From Thysanoteuthis rhombus (lineage: Eukaryota > Mollusca > Cephalopoda > Oegopsida > Thysanoteuthidae): DNA of 64,000 bases. Positions 26,301-41,300 of the stretch are shown here, in pieces (the first letter of the stretch is position 1; each line of letters starts with the position of its first letter). The notes under the pieces were generated by a model. It did not search any database. It was not told the DNA's origin and saw only the letters and a list, made by a program, of their open reading frames with translations. The translations under genes and the position numbers were made by a program. The stretch covers positions 2,388,501 through 2,452,500 of the forward strand of contig OY735225.1 in the NCBI GenBank assembly GCA_963457665.1. Reading direction: 5' to 3'.

Positions 26301-29300
26301 GTTAATAAAACATGCCATACAATATTGATATCAGTTGTCTTAAACATGCAACACAGCTTAAGGGATTTATATACTTGCCAGAATTGCCTCATGCTTGTAA
26401 AGCGTATACTAAGATATCAGAGACGGAGATAGATTTTGACCCAATTAACAATGCTGCATATATTTCAGATGTCTTACCGAGCTTGGGTTTGATTTCCCTC
26501 TCCAAATCATTCACTGCTTTGTAAGCATCTTCAATGTTATCAAAGAGTTTCAATTTAGGTCGAACAGCTTCAATGGTATCTCTTACTAAGTTGTCAACAT
26601 CAACTGGAAATGGACGGTCTTCAGTCCAAAGAGGCAACTTTCTTTTGAACCAAAAATACCTCTGCAGATATAATAAAATTAAATATTATCTTAACAGAAA
26701 AATATGATATAAATACATGAAAAACATTTTTTTATAAAAATAAATGCCAAGTTTTTTTAAAGCCCTTAAGATGTACAACAAAAAATATGATAACTATTCA
26801 CAACTAACCTAAATTTATATTTTCATTCATAGAATTTATTCAAGATAAGTAAAAAGTAGAATGAATTATGAAAATGTATACAAGTCTAAGAGCTTTATGG
26901 AGAGAAAAAGTTTCAATTCATATCATAAAAATCCATGGATAAGTGATTGAGCTATTAAAATAAAAATTATCCAAAGGACATGGGCCCAGTTATAGGATTA
27001 AATCTCACAAGCAGTGTGTTGGCAGAATAAATAAGAGATGGGGGGGGGGGGATGAAATAAAAAAAAATACAGGAGATCCGTGAATGAAGGGGTATCAGAA
27101 AATTTTGGGTTATGCGATGAAACACTTAGAATGCACATGACACTCAAAAACCTGAGTTCAATTGGAAGAATCTTCCCCATAAACCTGATGAAGCATATTG
27201 AGGGTTTTGTTAGTTGATTTGCTGAGCTTCATGGAAATTTTTCACACAAAATATGAAAACATGAGCTGATAATCTGCCAATAAGCTTCATGCTGATTCAG
27301 TCAGCTGTGTAACAATGAGTGTCTGCTGTGCAAGCATATCTGTACAATCACAATATGTAGAATCCGGGAACTTTCCGATCTGGTATGTCAAGATTAATGG
27401 AGAAAAGAATAGAAATATCTAATTGCGTGTGTGAAATAAATGAAGAGAAGTTCAAGCAAAGTTCCTTGAACAAAGATTTTCAAAAAAAGCCAGTTGCAAA
27501 CAGTATCATTTGAATTTAGCATATCATACAATTTTTTAGATTAGAAAAGAATTGAATAAATTCTGGCTCTCTCACCTGGAAGTAAATAAGGAAATAATCT
27601 AGTTTTTTTTTACTGGAACCTTTATCAAAGTACTGACCACATGTGTCTAGCAGTACACAAACGAGACGAATACGGAACAGGTGCTCAGGGTGATCCAAGG
27701 GAGATGCTACATTTTCTACAAAGGAAAGAATTCATCAAAAGACAAAATAAATGCAATGAATCAATATTTTTAGTCAACAATATTCAGCCATTTTATAATG
27801 GGATGCTGAATAACATTTTTTTTCTCCCTTTTCTGAAAAATATGACTTTGAATGTTTCAGAGCTCAAAATGACAATGCTAGTAACACTTTCAGTACTTTC
27901 AATGAAGATCTTAGAAGATGGTATTTCTGGGTCACAACTACTAAATACAAAGATCTTTACTTTCTCTTCTTCCCCAATGTGACAATATAACCCAGTTTCC
28001 TATTTCATAGTTGGTCTCAAAAGGGAAAATAAGTGAATTCTCCAGGTTATTGAATCAGAATTATAGAAAAATTTTTCCTTTATATCTTTATAAAGAATTA
28101 TTTTTCAGATGGAGAGGAAGAAGATTGTTTTTCAAGTGATGACCACGAGAGGAAATATTTCAGTTATCTCAACAATGGTAACAGCATTAGAAACCATCAG
28201 CCAAACTGTCAACACGAGTTTCTTTGGTTTTCAAGTGGATCTGGCTAGCTATCTATTCATGTGTTGTGTATACAGGCGGTACTGATGGATAGAGGGGTGA
28301 AAATTCAAACCTTTTTTCTCTGGCAACATTCATCCCTAATTATCGAAAGTTTAGACATTTTGATGATCAAACAAAAAAAGAGAAGTAATTTATTTATTGA
28401 TTACCCCTTATTCCAATTTTTTCAAATTGATCATCCCAAAAACAGCATGCTGCCAAAAGGTGTTGGTCACATAAGTTTCTATTGAGCGACTAACCAGACC
28501 TGTTAAATCTTTGTTAATTCAATCTTTAAAGAAATAACAATATGTTAAATGTGTTTAAATGTTTCTTGATTGAAGGTTAGAACACATATTTTATTGGTTC
28601 AATGAAAAATCAATCAAGAATCTAAAGAACACATTTCAATCTAATAGAATAAAACTTAATGATACAAAATCCCAGATAAAATGAGAAAAGATATTACTTA
28701 CCTTCTAGTGATATGCCAAACGTGATGAAGGAATAAAGGACTTTGAAGATGACAGAGGATTCTACCATGCGGTAGTTGTATAATTCTCCCAAATATTTAA
28801 TGGCACTAACCCTCCGCTGGTTGTACTTGGGGTGGTTTATCTGAAAAAGTAAAGATTCACAATTATGTATTGAAATATGAAAAGATTATTTCTAAAATGC
28901 AATGAACGAGATGAAAGATACACAAGAATACAATGTAATATGATGGAAGTCTTAGCATTTTATTACAACCAAATCTATTGAATAACGGCACAAATAAAAA
29001 CATTTTTCAAATTAAAATCACATGCCATTCTTGCAATTTCAAACATTTCATAATATATATATTCAATTTTATCGAAAACAAAATAATGATATTTGGAAAT
29101 CCAATCATCTGCAAAAGCAGTTTCATTAGAGATTCATTTGATTCAATTATTTTTCTAAATAATCTCAACTTAAACAGATGAAGCAGAATGCATGTCTATA
29201 AATACTAAAATTAAACAAATCATTTAGTAGTCACATTATAGATAGGAAAATCCATCGGTAACAGGTTTCTACGGTGCAAAGCAAATAAACAAACAAAAAT

Positions 29301-32300
29301 GAAAATGTAACCATTTTCCTAAACTATCATTTTTTTAGACACCAATTCAATGAAATGTTATCAGAAGGATTTCTGTTGGAGTGAATCAAATTATTTTCAA
29401 TACTTGAAGGCACCAACCTCCATCCCAATTCTGATGTCCTCTAGGATACCATCAACCACTTGAATGGCTACGAGTTCCTACAAAAGCAATAAACATTTAG
29501 TTAGGAAAAAATTATCAAACAAGATATAGGAAGAGACTAGGAGATCTGAAATCAGAGAAAAATGTTGTTCAAAAAATCTAGCTTTGTTGCTTTGCCAATT
29601 CTAAGACGAAGCTATACTTCTTTGCAAGATTACATGGCAGCTACAGAGGGACAGTACAGTTGCCACAACATAATTCAATTAATCCCTGGTTCTAGATTTG
29701 AAAGGTTATTATCTGATACCATAGACAGGTTGACCTCCACTGATATAATCATGGAAGTACATTCTAAAATATCAAATTTCTAGTCTTGATTTGTTTTTCA
29801 ATTTTATAATAAGAAAACAAAAACATTTCTAGTTATTCTTTGTCCTTACAAAAATTGTTTCTTCTGATGTGAATATTTCAGAGTTCAAAATTATAGATCT
29901 GTCAACAATAAAAAATTCCAAAATTACTTCTGCAAGTTATTGAAACTGTACAAAATGAGAAAATATAACCACCATTACAGAATATTGATTATTTAATGAA
30001 GGAGATTTTGAAAGTCTACCTAGCTACCAGAGAGAGAAAAAATTATAGCTAATTTGATTGAAAACTCTTTCAATATTAACCCATTAAGGTGTTCAATGCC
30101 AGAATTACGATGTCTTCTTGAAAAGATCTACAGGATATATACCCCCGCAGTCAGAGAAACATTGGGATATTTATGTCCAAAGTCTCTCAAAGAGTTATTG
30201 AAACATTGGTAAAAATAGTTCTATGAATATGGAAAATTAAAGCAATAACATCCAGTAATATTCTTTATGTACAATAAAAAAAATAATGTGAATAAAATAT
30301 GTTTTTTTTTCAATTTTCTTACATGATAAGGAGCCAATCCAGCAAGGAGATTTGCGGCACAATGGATGGAATTGTAACGAATATTCCAAACAGCTGTCAG
30401 ACATTTAGTAGCATAGAAGGCAACCTGAAACACAAGGCATACAAATAAAACATCAATATAAACAAAAAAGTCAAGTTTAATAAGATAAGCAGAAGATTTC
30501 GTAAGACTTGGTCAATTTTTCAGTCACCTTCCAATCAAATAAAAGCTGTTAATGACAAAATCAAAGAAACTTAATAAATATGGAGCCAACACAACTTGTC
30601 AAAGTTGGTGGATTTAGATTAAACCTTGGAAATCATTTTCAGATTATCAACTTATTTGTCAAGATTTTTTTGCTTCAATTTCCCTGAGATAAAATAATCA
30701 GTGATATGACTGGGCAAAACATTGATGGAATGCAGGAGGCAAAAAAATGATATCCAATAAAATATAAGGCTTCAACTATTGCTATCCTTAACCATCTCAG
30801 ATAAGGGGACAATCTAGGTTTGATTGTAAACCTTTCAAGAATTTAGTATTTTACAATTAACAATAATGTAACAAGATATAAAACAAGAGAAAATTAGTGA
30901 ACTTTTCATTCAGAGAAGTAAATTTCAATTTCCTTTAAAAACAATTTATAAAACTCCCGCAGAGGATTTATATGTATTAAAGCATTACCAAATCAAAAAT
31001 AATTAAGTCAGCCAAGTATATAAAATTTAGTATGACAATTTATTTAAATATAAGACTATTAGCAAACAGAAAAAAAGCAAATTTACCTCAGTATCGTCCC
31101 AGCTGAGCTTCCTCATTTGCCTTAGAACCTAATAAAAATAGAGTATAATAGTCACAAGAAGGTAAAACCAAAGAAATTCAGAAATCATAAAAATAACACA
31201 GCCATTTTATAATTAACAAATACTGAGAATCATTTAATGTTCTCTACATTCTGCTAGTTCCTAAGAAAGTCTTATATGTTGGAATTACAAGGCAGCTTCA
31301 TGAAATGTTTCACAAGATCAGTTAAAACTTTTGGATCATATCATGGAACCAAAGTCACTAAAAAACATACAAAAAAACAGAGTACACAACCAATACTTTA
31401 AAAATCTTTGCTCAGTTGAAGAAATATACAATTTTACTTGCTTTCAACTTACTTTTGCAAAAAAAAGTTTTTTTATGAATAAATAATCAACTATGCTTAA
31501 ATATCACGACTTTTAAATCTTCAGAATGGATTGTTTCTGTAAGAATACGCTTTAAATATAAACAAAATAATTGTGGTAGACGTAAGTAGGATCATCATAC
31601 TTTAGTTTGGAAACAATCAAAAGATCTTACTTTTTCTGTGGTTACTTTAGAGAGATCTTTGTACAACAGCTTGCGTATATATTCATGTATTGGTGGGCGT
31701 ATCTTCTTGACCATTTGCAGTACTTCTGGAGGGTTGCTGTAGTAATAAGCATTCTCTATCATTGTTGTATAACGACTGTCCAAGTGAAGAGCAGCCTTTT
31801 TGCGCATCATCACTTCCTGAGGAAAAAAAAGGAGAAAAAAAGTGAAAAGGAAATACAAATGAAAAAGAAATATATTCATAATTTTTTCATGCTGAAGTAT
31901 AATCGATTTGATGGTATATAAGACGCCTAATTTTCAGCCCCTCAAGTTCTGGCTAATGAGAGGCTGGACAACGATGATTCCATTTACTTTCTGAGTCATT
32001 TGGGGGGGGGGCTCTTATATAATAGATACTCGTAACACAAAACTCGAGTTCTCAAAGATTTCAACATACTTGATTGTAAAACAACAGTTGAACATGGAAA
32101 AATGACTTACTAAATAAACTTTAGTTCTGTGGTGAGAATCCATTTGTCTGTAGAGGTATCGGCCACAGGTTTCTAGGAGAGCACAAGCCATCTCAATGTT
32201 ATGGTGAGTAAAGTCAAACAGCAACAACTGAAGAAAAAGTGGAAATAAAATAGACACACGATTCAAACTGAAACATTATTTTGTGCAAATTTTACCAAAA

Positions 32301-35300
32301 CTAAAATTCATGTGTTTTGAAGTAAGAAACAAAACTATCAGGTCACAACATCTAAATTGTTGTGCTAAAGTGAAATAGAATTAAAAATTCAACTATTTAA
32401 AAATAAACTCATCTTAAATGTCTAACTGCAATTGTAATGAACTGTTACCAATCATAAATTAATAATGACTAATGATCAATAGAAATCTGACTAATTAGAA
32501 CTGCAGAGAAATGCAATGTTATTTCTTTCTATCCATAAAATTCTCCAAAACAATCTGTGGGTTTTGCATTTTTGTGGGGATATACAACACAAACACAATT
32601 CTTTATGATAGAAAAAAAATTTTTTCTTCAATATTTTCCAATTATAAAAGGCACACTAAATTCTCTAATACTATAGAATAATTAACATTCAAAATATTGA
32701 TATTAATATAATTTAATACAATCTGAATATCAAACAAAAAATAAAATTTTTCCAATATTTGTAGAAAATAACCAACTTTCAACTATTCAAGAACAATATT
32801 ATTACAATTGTTAGAATCAAGAAGAAAGTATAAAAACAATTCATTTTTCTCAGCAAAATAAAAGATTTGATAAACATGGAAATGTTATAAAGTTACCAAC
32901 CTTCAAACTGAATAAGGTCTCTGTTTTTGGAAACATCTTGAATTTCACTAATTCTCCTAAAAATGAAAAAAAAAATTACATAAGTCAACAGAAAAGTCAA
33001 TATTGACAGAAATTTAAAGTCTCAATTCAAACTAGAAAAACAACAAAATACAAAATATTTCTCACCAATGAAGCGAACAGTTTTCAATTTGGATTCTATA
33101 TTTATTTGATCCTTTTTGCGTACCTTAGGAATAAAAATTGGGAAGAAAGAAATTGTACAAAGGTAAACAGAAAATAAAAGTCAAAAATACAAATCCTAGT
33201 CAATGAAAACAAAAAAGCAGCGGCATTCTTTTTTTCTAGCCTTGTCTTATCATGCAATCACAATAATAGATTATCAAAATGAAATAAGTCTAAAATGTAT
33301 TTTGAGATTGAAAATAAATTAATTTCAATGCATAATCAATACCATTTAAAATAGTCAACAAGATAAACACAATTGACAAAAAAATTTTTGAGTACATTGA
33401 AAGTTACATCATTTAAAAATTAAATTCAAATTACTCGTTGAAAAATTAAATAACCGTTGAAGCATAACTACCAAAGTTTCTGAGACAAACTGCTTTGGAT
33501 TCTTTTCCAAATGTGGCAAAAGTGAAGAAACTTTTCTAAAACGAGTGTAGGAATGTAGATGAAAACCTACAAACTCTTGGATCAATTCCTTTCAAAACAA
33601 AATCATAATGCAATTCACTTTACAGTTTAAAAGAAAAGAAACATAGTTATCCCTTGTCATTCGCGGAGGTTAAGGGCACCAGAAACTCCATGAATTTGCG
33701 AGATCAGCAAATAATTTTTACTGCCTCCACCAAAACTCCTTCAGTGCCCCAAAACTATAAATGCTGTGCCATACACCTCTCGATATTCAAACATTTTCCC
33801 ATTCCCAAATCGTCAATTTACAAATAAATAAATGAATCAAATAAATATACAGTACAGTGAATTAGAAAGAAAATTTCAACGTCTAAAATACCATTCAACT
33901 AACCTGGTTTTATATTGTGTACATTAAGGATTTTTAGCAGGTAGTTTTCTACAATCTTTATTCTTAATAATAATACAAAGATTAATAAGATAAAATTATT
34001 GGATTACAATTCCCAGACGTTTATATCAAAATGTTGTTTTTGTCAAAAGTGGTAATTGCTATTACAAATGTACACATATATAAGCATTTATGACTTCCTA
34101 ACTTTTTACGTTTTGTTTATACTGTAAAGCATATTTTCTAAGATGCAATTTTTTTTGGTGGTGGTGGTGGGGGATACACCCAAACTTCAAAATATTCCTA
34201 GAAAGTCAAGAAGCACAAATCATCAAAACCGCGGATGGTAAGGGATAACTGTACAGATAATAATGAAAGAAACTTTTGCAACGTACATGCCAGCGAAAAT
34301 CTCCTTTCAGCAAGTGCACAAGATCATTAGCCACATCAGGCATGCAGGGATAAAGAGTAGCCACTAACCGCGAATAAAATGGCAGGAGATCATATCTAAG
34401 GGGACAGAGATAAAATCATTATAAACATTGGACAAGGAGAAGGATTTCAATGAAAAGTGCTTTAAAGAATCAATAATAAAACAAAAATCAACAAAAACGT
34501 GATAGATCATATTTTACATCAGATATTTCATTTAAACCTAGTCAATTTAGACTCCTAATATTTAAAAGCACTTTTCTTACAGAATTGACAGGACTGTTAC
34601 AACAAAGTGTTACAAATCAACAAATTCCATGAAAAGAACTCTCGTATCAATTGATAAATGATAAATTCAGCAGAAGAACATTTCCATTTTCATTAAAAGA
34701 AGAAAAAAAAAAATGAAACCCTCTACTGTGAAGAATTATTAATTTCACAAATATTTCATCTCACCAAGAAGATGATTAATTCAGAAATCACACATTACTT
34801 TCCTAACTCACCTTGTTCTGTGGACTGTAAACAATGCCCGTACTAATTTCTTACGATTTGTTTTGGTGTTGAAACTCATGCAGAAATCAACAGCATTCTG
34901 AAAAACAACAATAAGTTTATTGTCCCTCCTCTTTTAACCAAATATTTTCTCTTTTTTTTTATTTAAACGGAAAAATTAGCTCAATTTGTAGAAGAAATAG
35001 TTGAAGGAATGATCATAGAAAATCTGCAGCCTTCCTTTTATACTTATGGTTTCACTTTGTTCTTTAAAAAAGAAAGACAAAGTATGACAACAACAAAAGA
35101 TCATTTTTGAAAAACCCTCAGCATATAAAGCTCTGAATTTTCTTTATTTCAAACTTACTAAAAATACTTGGTAAACATTACTAAATCATGAACTTTCATC
35201 AAAATTGTATTTATCACATTTTCAATTAATATGCTTTAATGCAGTACAGTTTAGTAAAATTATACATAATCATTTAGAGGGTAGTTTTGAACAAACAAGA

Positions 35301-38300
35301 TGAAGCATGGTAGAAACGAGAGAATTAATCAACTCTTTATAGAGTTTTTAAATAGGAACTCTGCAATAAGTTGGAATTCAGAGTTTATCAAAAGATTTCC
35401 AAAGGAGAGAATGCTGTGATGAATACTTTGTACTTGTTCAGACCCAACAAAAGATTTCAAGATGTTGAGGCCTTGTAATTGGGTGGATAAATAAATTACA
35501 TGAAGTTTGTAGATTGAGACAAGGAACAGTTGACCATCCAGAGAGAAAAAAAATGTGAGAATACCATTCATTGCTTTCCATTTCAGTTACATAGCCAAAC
35601 TATACAAATATCTATCAAAACTTTACTTAGAATAATGATCGCAAATAGGATTTTACGATCCAAGGGAGGTCACTCGTCGACCCATGACTGAAGACATGAA
35701 GAGCATAACCAAGGAATTGTAGGAGAAATAATTAAAACAAAGGATTTAAAAAGAAATATTCAGAACAGGATTTTAATATTACGCCCAAGGGGAGATAATC
35801 CGGGCTTTATCTCAGGCTTATCCAACGTATTCATTGGTATCGAATTTGTAAGAGTGTCCAAACAACCTTCACTTCCCAACTCCAACTGTTTTTTATTTCA
35901 TCACACAGTATTTCCATAAGGTCTCTGCAACTGTCTGTGTAGGAAGTTTCCATTATAATAAGCGTTTTTAACCAAAGACGCATAGAATAAAATATCCATC
36001 ATGCTGATTTTTAGAAAAAGAAAATATTGTTCAAAATTTGGAGAAGAGTGATAGTCTTGTCATTTTTTGATCCTCCTGAATATAAAGATTCACCCCCCCC
36101 ACACACACCGTTTATTTGGCACCCAAGAGTTCATCAGTTCTGACTCAAGGCTCAATGCTTTAATTAAAAAATCATATTTTAATCTTTCCATCAAAAACAT
36201 ATTTACTGATCAAGGCATGAGAAATCTAATGAACAGGAGGGGGGCTCTATAAGGTCTCGGGGGTTAGAAAGAAAATAAAAAAATTAAAACGCAGGTGGTA
36301 GGGGTGGAGTATTTATTCCGTACCCGCAAGTACTTTTTTCAACAAGATTCAAAACATCTCACCTTATCAATAAGTTCTCTATTGACACAATTTGGTAATG
36401 ACTGCAGGAAAGAATCAAATTGGGCTTTCATCAAATGTCCAGTATCTCCTTCATCTTCTATGGAGGAAAAAAAAAATCATACTTTAGTCTATATAATGAG
36501 TAAAAGAGATGACTAAAAAGAAAAAAAAAAGATTCTTTTTTTTCTTGACTGCAATGCAGTGAAACAATAATTTAAAACCTTATAAATAAAAAATCATTCC
36601 ACAACATAATAATGCTATCATACCAATGTGATAGATATGAAGTTATCACAGAAATAGAAGTTGAATCAAACGTTTTGTTAGCAACATTTCCTCATCACAT
36701 TTTTCTTTTTATTCATCATAGATGAAAACTACAATCAGAGCAAATGAAACAGATGAACACCAAAGCTGTTTGCATGGAGCAAAAACAAAATAAAAGCTAT
36801 TAAAAATATTTAACTTGAAGGAAAAAAAATTTCCATTACATATCAGACTGATAAACTTCCATCATTCCAAATAGAATGATCAAAAATCCTTCGCTATCTT
36901 TTGATTTTTCATGAAATACAACAAAGTTCAAGCACCACAAAATAAGGTGATTTCATTCAGCCAAATAAGTGACTTAAACATACATAAAATGAAAATTTTC
37001 AAAATAAATGGAGAAAGGTATGTAGTAGGAGAGAATAGAAAAGATTTCCAATGTAACCCACCCATATCTGGTGGAATCATATCTAACTCTTCCTCAATGT
37101 CTTCATCTTTGTGTCGCTCTTTGCTTTCCTCTTTCAGTACGGGTTCCACAGGTGAATCTTTCTGTTCAAACTCCATTTCAGTTTCTATGTCCTCGATCTT
37201 CAAACTTTCCATATCTACAAAACAAAATTAAATCAAGAACCATAAGTTCAACGATGCATCTACCATCTGCGGACATAGTAGTAGGAGGAGGAAGTATGAA
37301 GATGAAGATGGTTCATACAAAGGTTTGGAAGTTACATATCAATCCAACATGATACAAACGAGAAAATTTATATTTACTAATACTAGTCATGGTGGGAGGA
37401 GAAGGAAGGGGGGAAAATGAAGTTGATTGCTTGGACCAAGTTTCACATCAATCCAACACAATACAGTGGATCAAATTGATGTTTTACACATTGAGTATTT
37501 GAGGAACAATCAATCAGAAAGTGTCTTACAGAGATGCATTGGACTCATCAGAGAAAAAAAAAATTTGAGACGACTGCTTTTGTGTTTAGAAGCAAACATG
37601 ATTGAAGGATTCAGAAAGAGTCATCAAAGTTCCCAGCAAATTTAAACTAGAAAAAATCCTTTTATGAATATGGAAACGAAAGAATGGAATCTACACAAAA
37701 ACATGGATATGATTGATCACAGCAACTGCAGCAACAATCATTAGTTTTAAAAGATTGAATGCAAAAAAAATTTGGACAATACTAACAAATGCTTGAAAAC
37801 TTTATATATGAAATAATTTTCAAACGGCATTTCAATACTAGTGCTTAAAGTAAAAAATACCATACATGATATATAAGATGAACATTTATTTTAGCAAAAA
37901 ATCAATGCAAATATTGTACTGCATCCAATGTGCTGGTATTATGACTAGGGGGCCGTCTACCAAAGTTCGAAGTGGACAGTTACAGGGCTTGGATAATTTG
38001 CGGTGAATGGTAGTCCTCCTTATAAACCATTCTTCTTACAGTCAGACATTGATGGTATACAAGACAAATGATCAGATAAACCAGATTAAATGACAAACCT
38101 TCTTCCAGGCCAGTTTCATCTTCTTTTGTTTCATCCTTTGATGATGCATGTTCACTTTCTTTGTACAATATCTGGAAATTATCAACATGAAATTCAGTTT
38201 TTTGGTACATTTAATTCTGCTTGCAAGAGAAGTTTTGTGAGGTTTTTTTTTGAAACTAGAAAATAAATGCAATATGTGGTCATTTACTATCAATGAAGAG

Positions 38301-41300
38301 AGTGATTTACAGATCACAAGATCCCTTAATATTATTTTGTAAATCCCTTCTGTGAACTGTTCTTTATTATTGACTCCTACCATTATAAGAAGCATTCCAA
38401 GTTTCATCGATTTGAAACCAAAGTTTCACAGTTCAAATTTAACCTTTTTATTTTTCCATCACTTTTTAACAAGAAAAAAAGTATTTTTCATTCAAGTCCG
38501 TCATAATTTCACTGAATTCATTCGTTCATTTTCATCAAAAAAAGTGTTAAAACAAAAATATTTCCCGACAACTTCATTTTTTTCAATGTAACAACAAAAT
38601 TAGTAAAAATTAAGTGGCAACTAGTAAGTCTGAAACCCACGAAATCCCATGATAATTAAGTCACAGAATAAGTTACTTTACCTTGACTTATTCTATATAT
38701 TAGAAATATCAACCTATTTCAGCAGAACTATTATTGCAGAAGAATTTCTATACTCATTAATAAATTCAAAAGAATAAAGACAAGATCTAATTACCCCAGG
38801 AATAAGTGAACGAAGATCTGGAAGAGTTTCATAAAAGGTCCGTGTGTCTTCATCTTCAAATAGACTGGTATCTCCTTCATACTGAAACTAATAAAAAATT
38901 ATATTTATATGATTAAAAATAATCAGTGAATAAAAATTGTTCAACAAACAATGAATAAAAATCATAATAGAAATGAAATAACATCATTAGAATTAAAACA
39001 ATGTGAACAACTTCATAGATTTATATAGCTTTATTTCATTGATATGAGCTGAAGTTGAAACTTTATCCTCTAATTTCTACTAAATAAATAGTGCCAATAA
39101 TTATCTCATTTTTTTCAGTTTTAATAGTAATGTTTGAAATTAAAAAAAGGTATCATAATATCTATTAATAGAAGGTAAATAAAATAAAAGGTAAATAAAA
39201 CTCTCCATTTATTTTCTAAATATGCATGTCTACAGGTCCTATCCTTAACTTCCATTACTTATTCACTCAGTAGAAAAATCATCAATGAAGACAATAGAAT
39301 ATTTCATATCTATAAAGAGGAAAACAGGCAAAATACTTAAGTGGTTATTGTAGATTTAATTTTAAATCATTAAAGACAACAGACAAATGTACCATAGAAT
39401 GAATTTGAAGCAAAAACCTTCAACAGAACTTGAGTAAATTAAAAATAGAACTCCTAAGATTACATGATAGTGATATCAAACAGAATTCATTTTAGATTTG
39501 GGGAATAAAAACATCTTTTTTCAAAAAAGTCAGAAAAACTTACCTCAGCATTTTTCAATGGATTGAAAATATCAAACATGGCACCTTCTGAATCTGGTTT
39601 CAGTTCTGTGAAAAGAATTTCAAAATTTGAGGAAGAATTTTCTTTGATATAGATCAGAATACTCTTCAAAATGTGAATCTCTTACGAGCCTAGGTACATC
39701 AAGTTGAAAAATATTTTGACTAATTTTTACTGTCATCCCATCTAAGGCTTTATCTTCATTTTTCAATCAAAAGTTATTTACTCACAGCCGAAGAGCATTC
39801 AGTGTGAGCCAGAGTTGCAATAAAAAGCAATAAAATTAGTTTCTATATTTAATAATATACCCATGTCATAGAGTGGGTCACCTATTCTTAAATATATTTC
39901 CTGCTTCTTTCTTTTTAAAGAAAGTTTGTTTTCATTTCATTCTACACATCCATAAATCAAACCAAAAACAAATTTTAGAGCAGCTTACATCATTTTAAGA
40001 TTACAACCTGTGTTTTAGAAAAGATAGCAAAGTAAATATTACTGTTCACATTTGTCTTGCATCACATGAAAAGTTTAATGATGGGTAGAAAATGGGCAGA
40101 CACACATACAAGCACTACTGTGCAAAGGCCACTTTCCTTCTTTTTCTGGTTCAAGAAGGTTAGTAAAGGCTATAAATATATTTCTTATATAAAAAAAATA
40201 CACTTAGCAGACATGTGTACACTTTAACACAATATGAATGTAACACCTGTTTTTTTTAATATTTTCAAGTGAAAAAAAAATACTTTCAAGTGCATATGTT
40301 GTCTGGGCACAGACATAATATTAATAATCAATTCTTTAGAATTGAAATGAATATGCGATCATCAAAACATAAATATGTTCAGTGCCAAAAGATATTAACT
40401 TCTTCACTGCTTTAGCTATCAAGGGCAAAAACAAAAGTTAGCATTGAAAATATAAGGTAAACAAGAGAGAAAGATAGACCAATATTTCTAATGTATCTGG
40501 TGAAATTTCAATTTACCTTCTTCAGGGAGATCGGGAATGTTTTCATCAAGTAGATCCTATAAAAGAAAATACAATAAATGCATAATAGAAAATGAAATAC
40601 TTGCATGGGAACAGAATATGTAATTTTGAAATAGTTTCAGAGGAATACTTAGTATCTTTAGACTGAGCCAACATAACTGTTAGTTTGAGATTATTTTTCT
40701 ACGCACCAACAACCCAAATGCTATTTGAGCCATAAAGTAGTTTCAAAGTCATTTACTTTAAATTGATCAAAAATACATCAAAGTGAAATAATGGTATATC
40801 ATCTTCTGTGATTTGTTTAGCACATTGTATCTTAAAAGCTTAAAATTGTAACATTCAACACCAAATACATTAAAAATTGTATCTTGGAATATTTTTCACT
40901 CCAGTCAATTTACCGTCAGTACTGCACTGTTTTTTTATCTCATGTAAAAAAATTCCTGGTTATAACATTAGTATGTGATTAAGTTTGTTTTCTTTTCTGC
41001 ACAAAATTTATGAAACCATTAACCCACAAGTGAATAAACCATCTTCCAATAATCTTGAGGTTATATTCAAAATGAAAATGGAGCTCATAATGATTGAAAT
41101 TTTCAATTTCTATCATTTAGCCAAAAATCATCAAGTAATTACTACCAACGTAAGGTTGAAATTTCATGATTGGAAATTTAGATCTTAATCTCCGCTATAT
41201 TCTAGGTTATCTTTTAAAATTTCAAACAGATTTATAAATACATTGAATATTTTTAGTATTGAAGTTTTTATTGTATTCTAAAGGTTTGTGCTGAACTAAC

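Noticed and set aside
35329-35571. 80-codon minus-strand ORF in intron 16 with a protein-like look (QLQGLNILKSFVGSEQVQ)
   Set aside because: No convincing donor, and the phase does not suit exons 16 and 17. No family was recognised, so I treat it as chance or an old insertion.
36928-37061. Continuation of the exon 15 frame beyond the donor
   Set aside because: The frame stays open past 37062, but the GTGGGT donor and the phase of exon 16 place the exon end at 37062. The extra peptide has no UPF2 counterpart.
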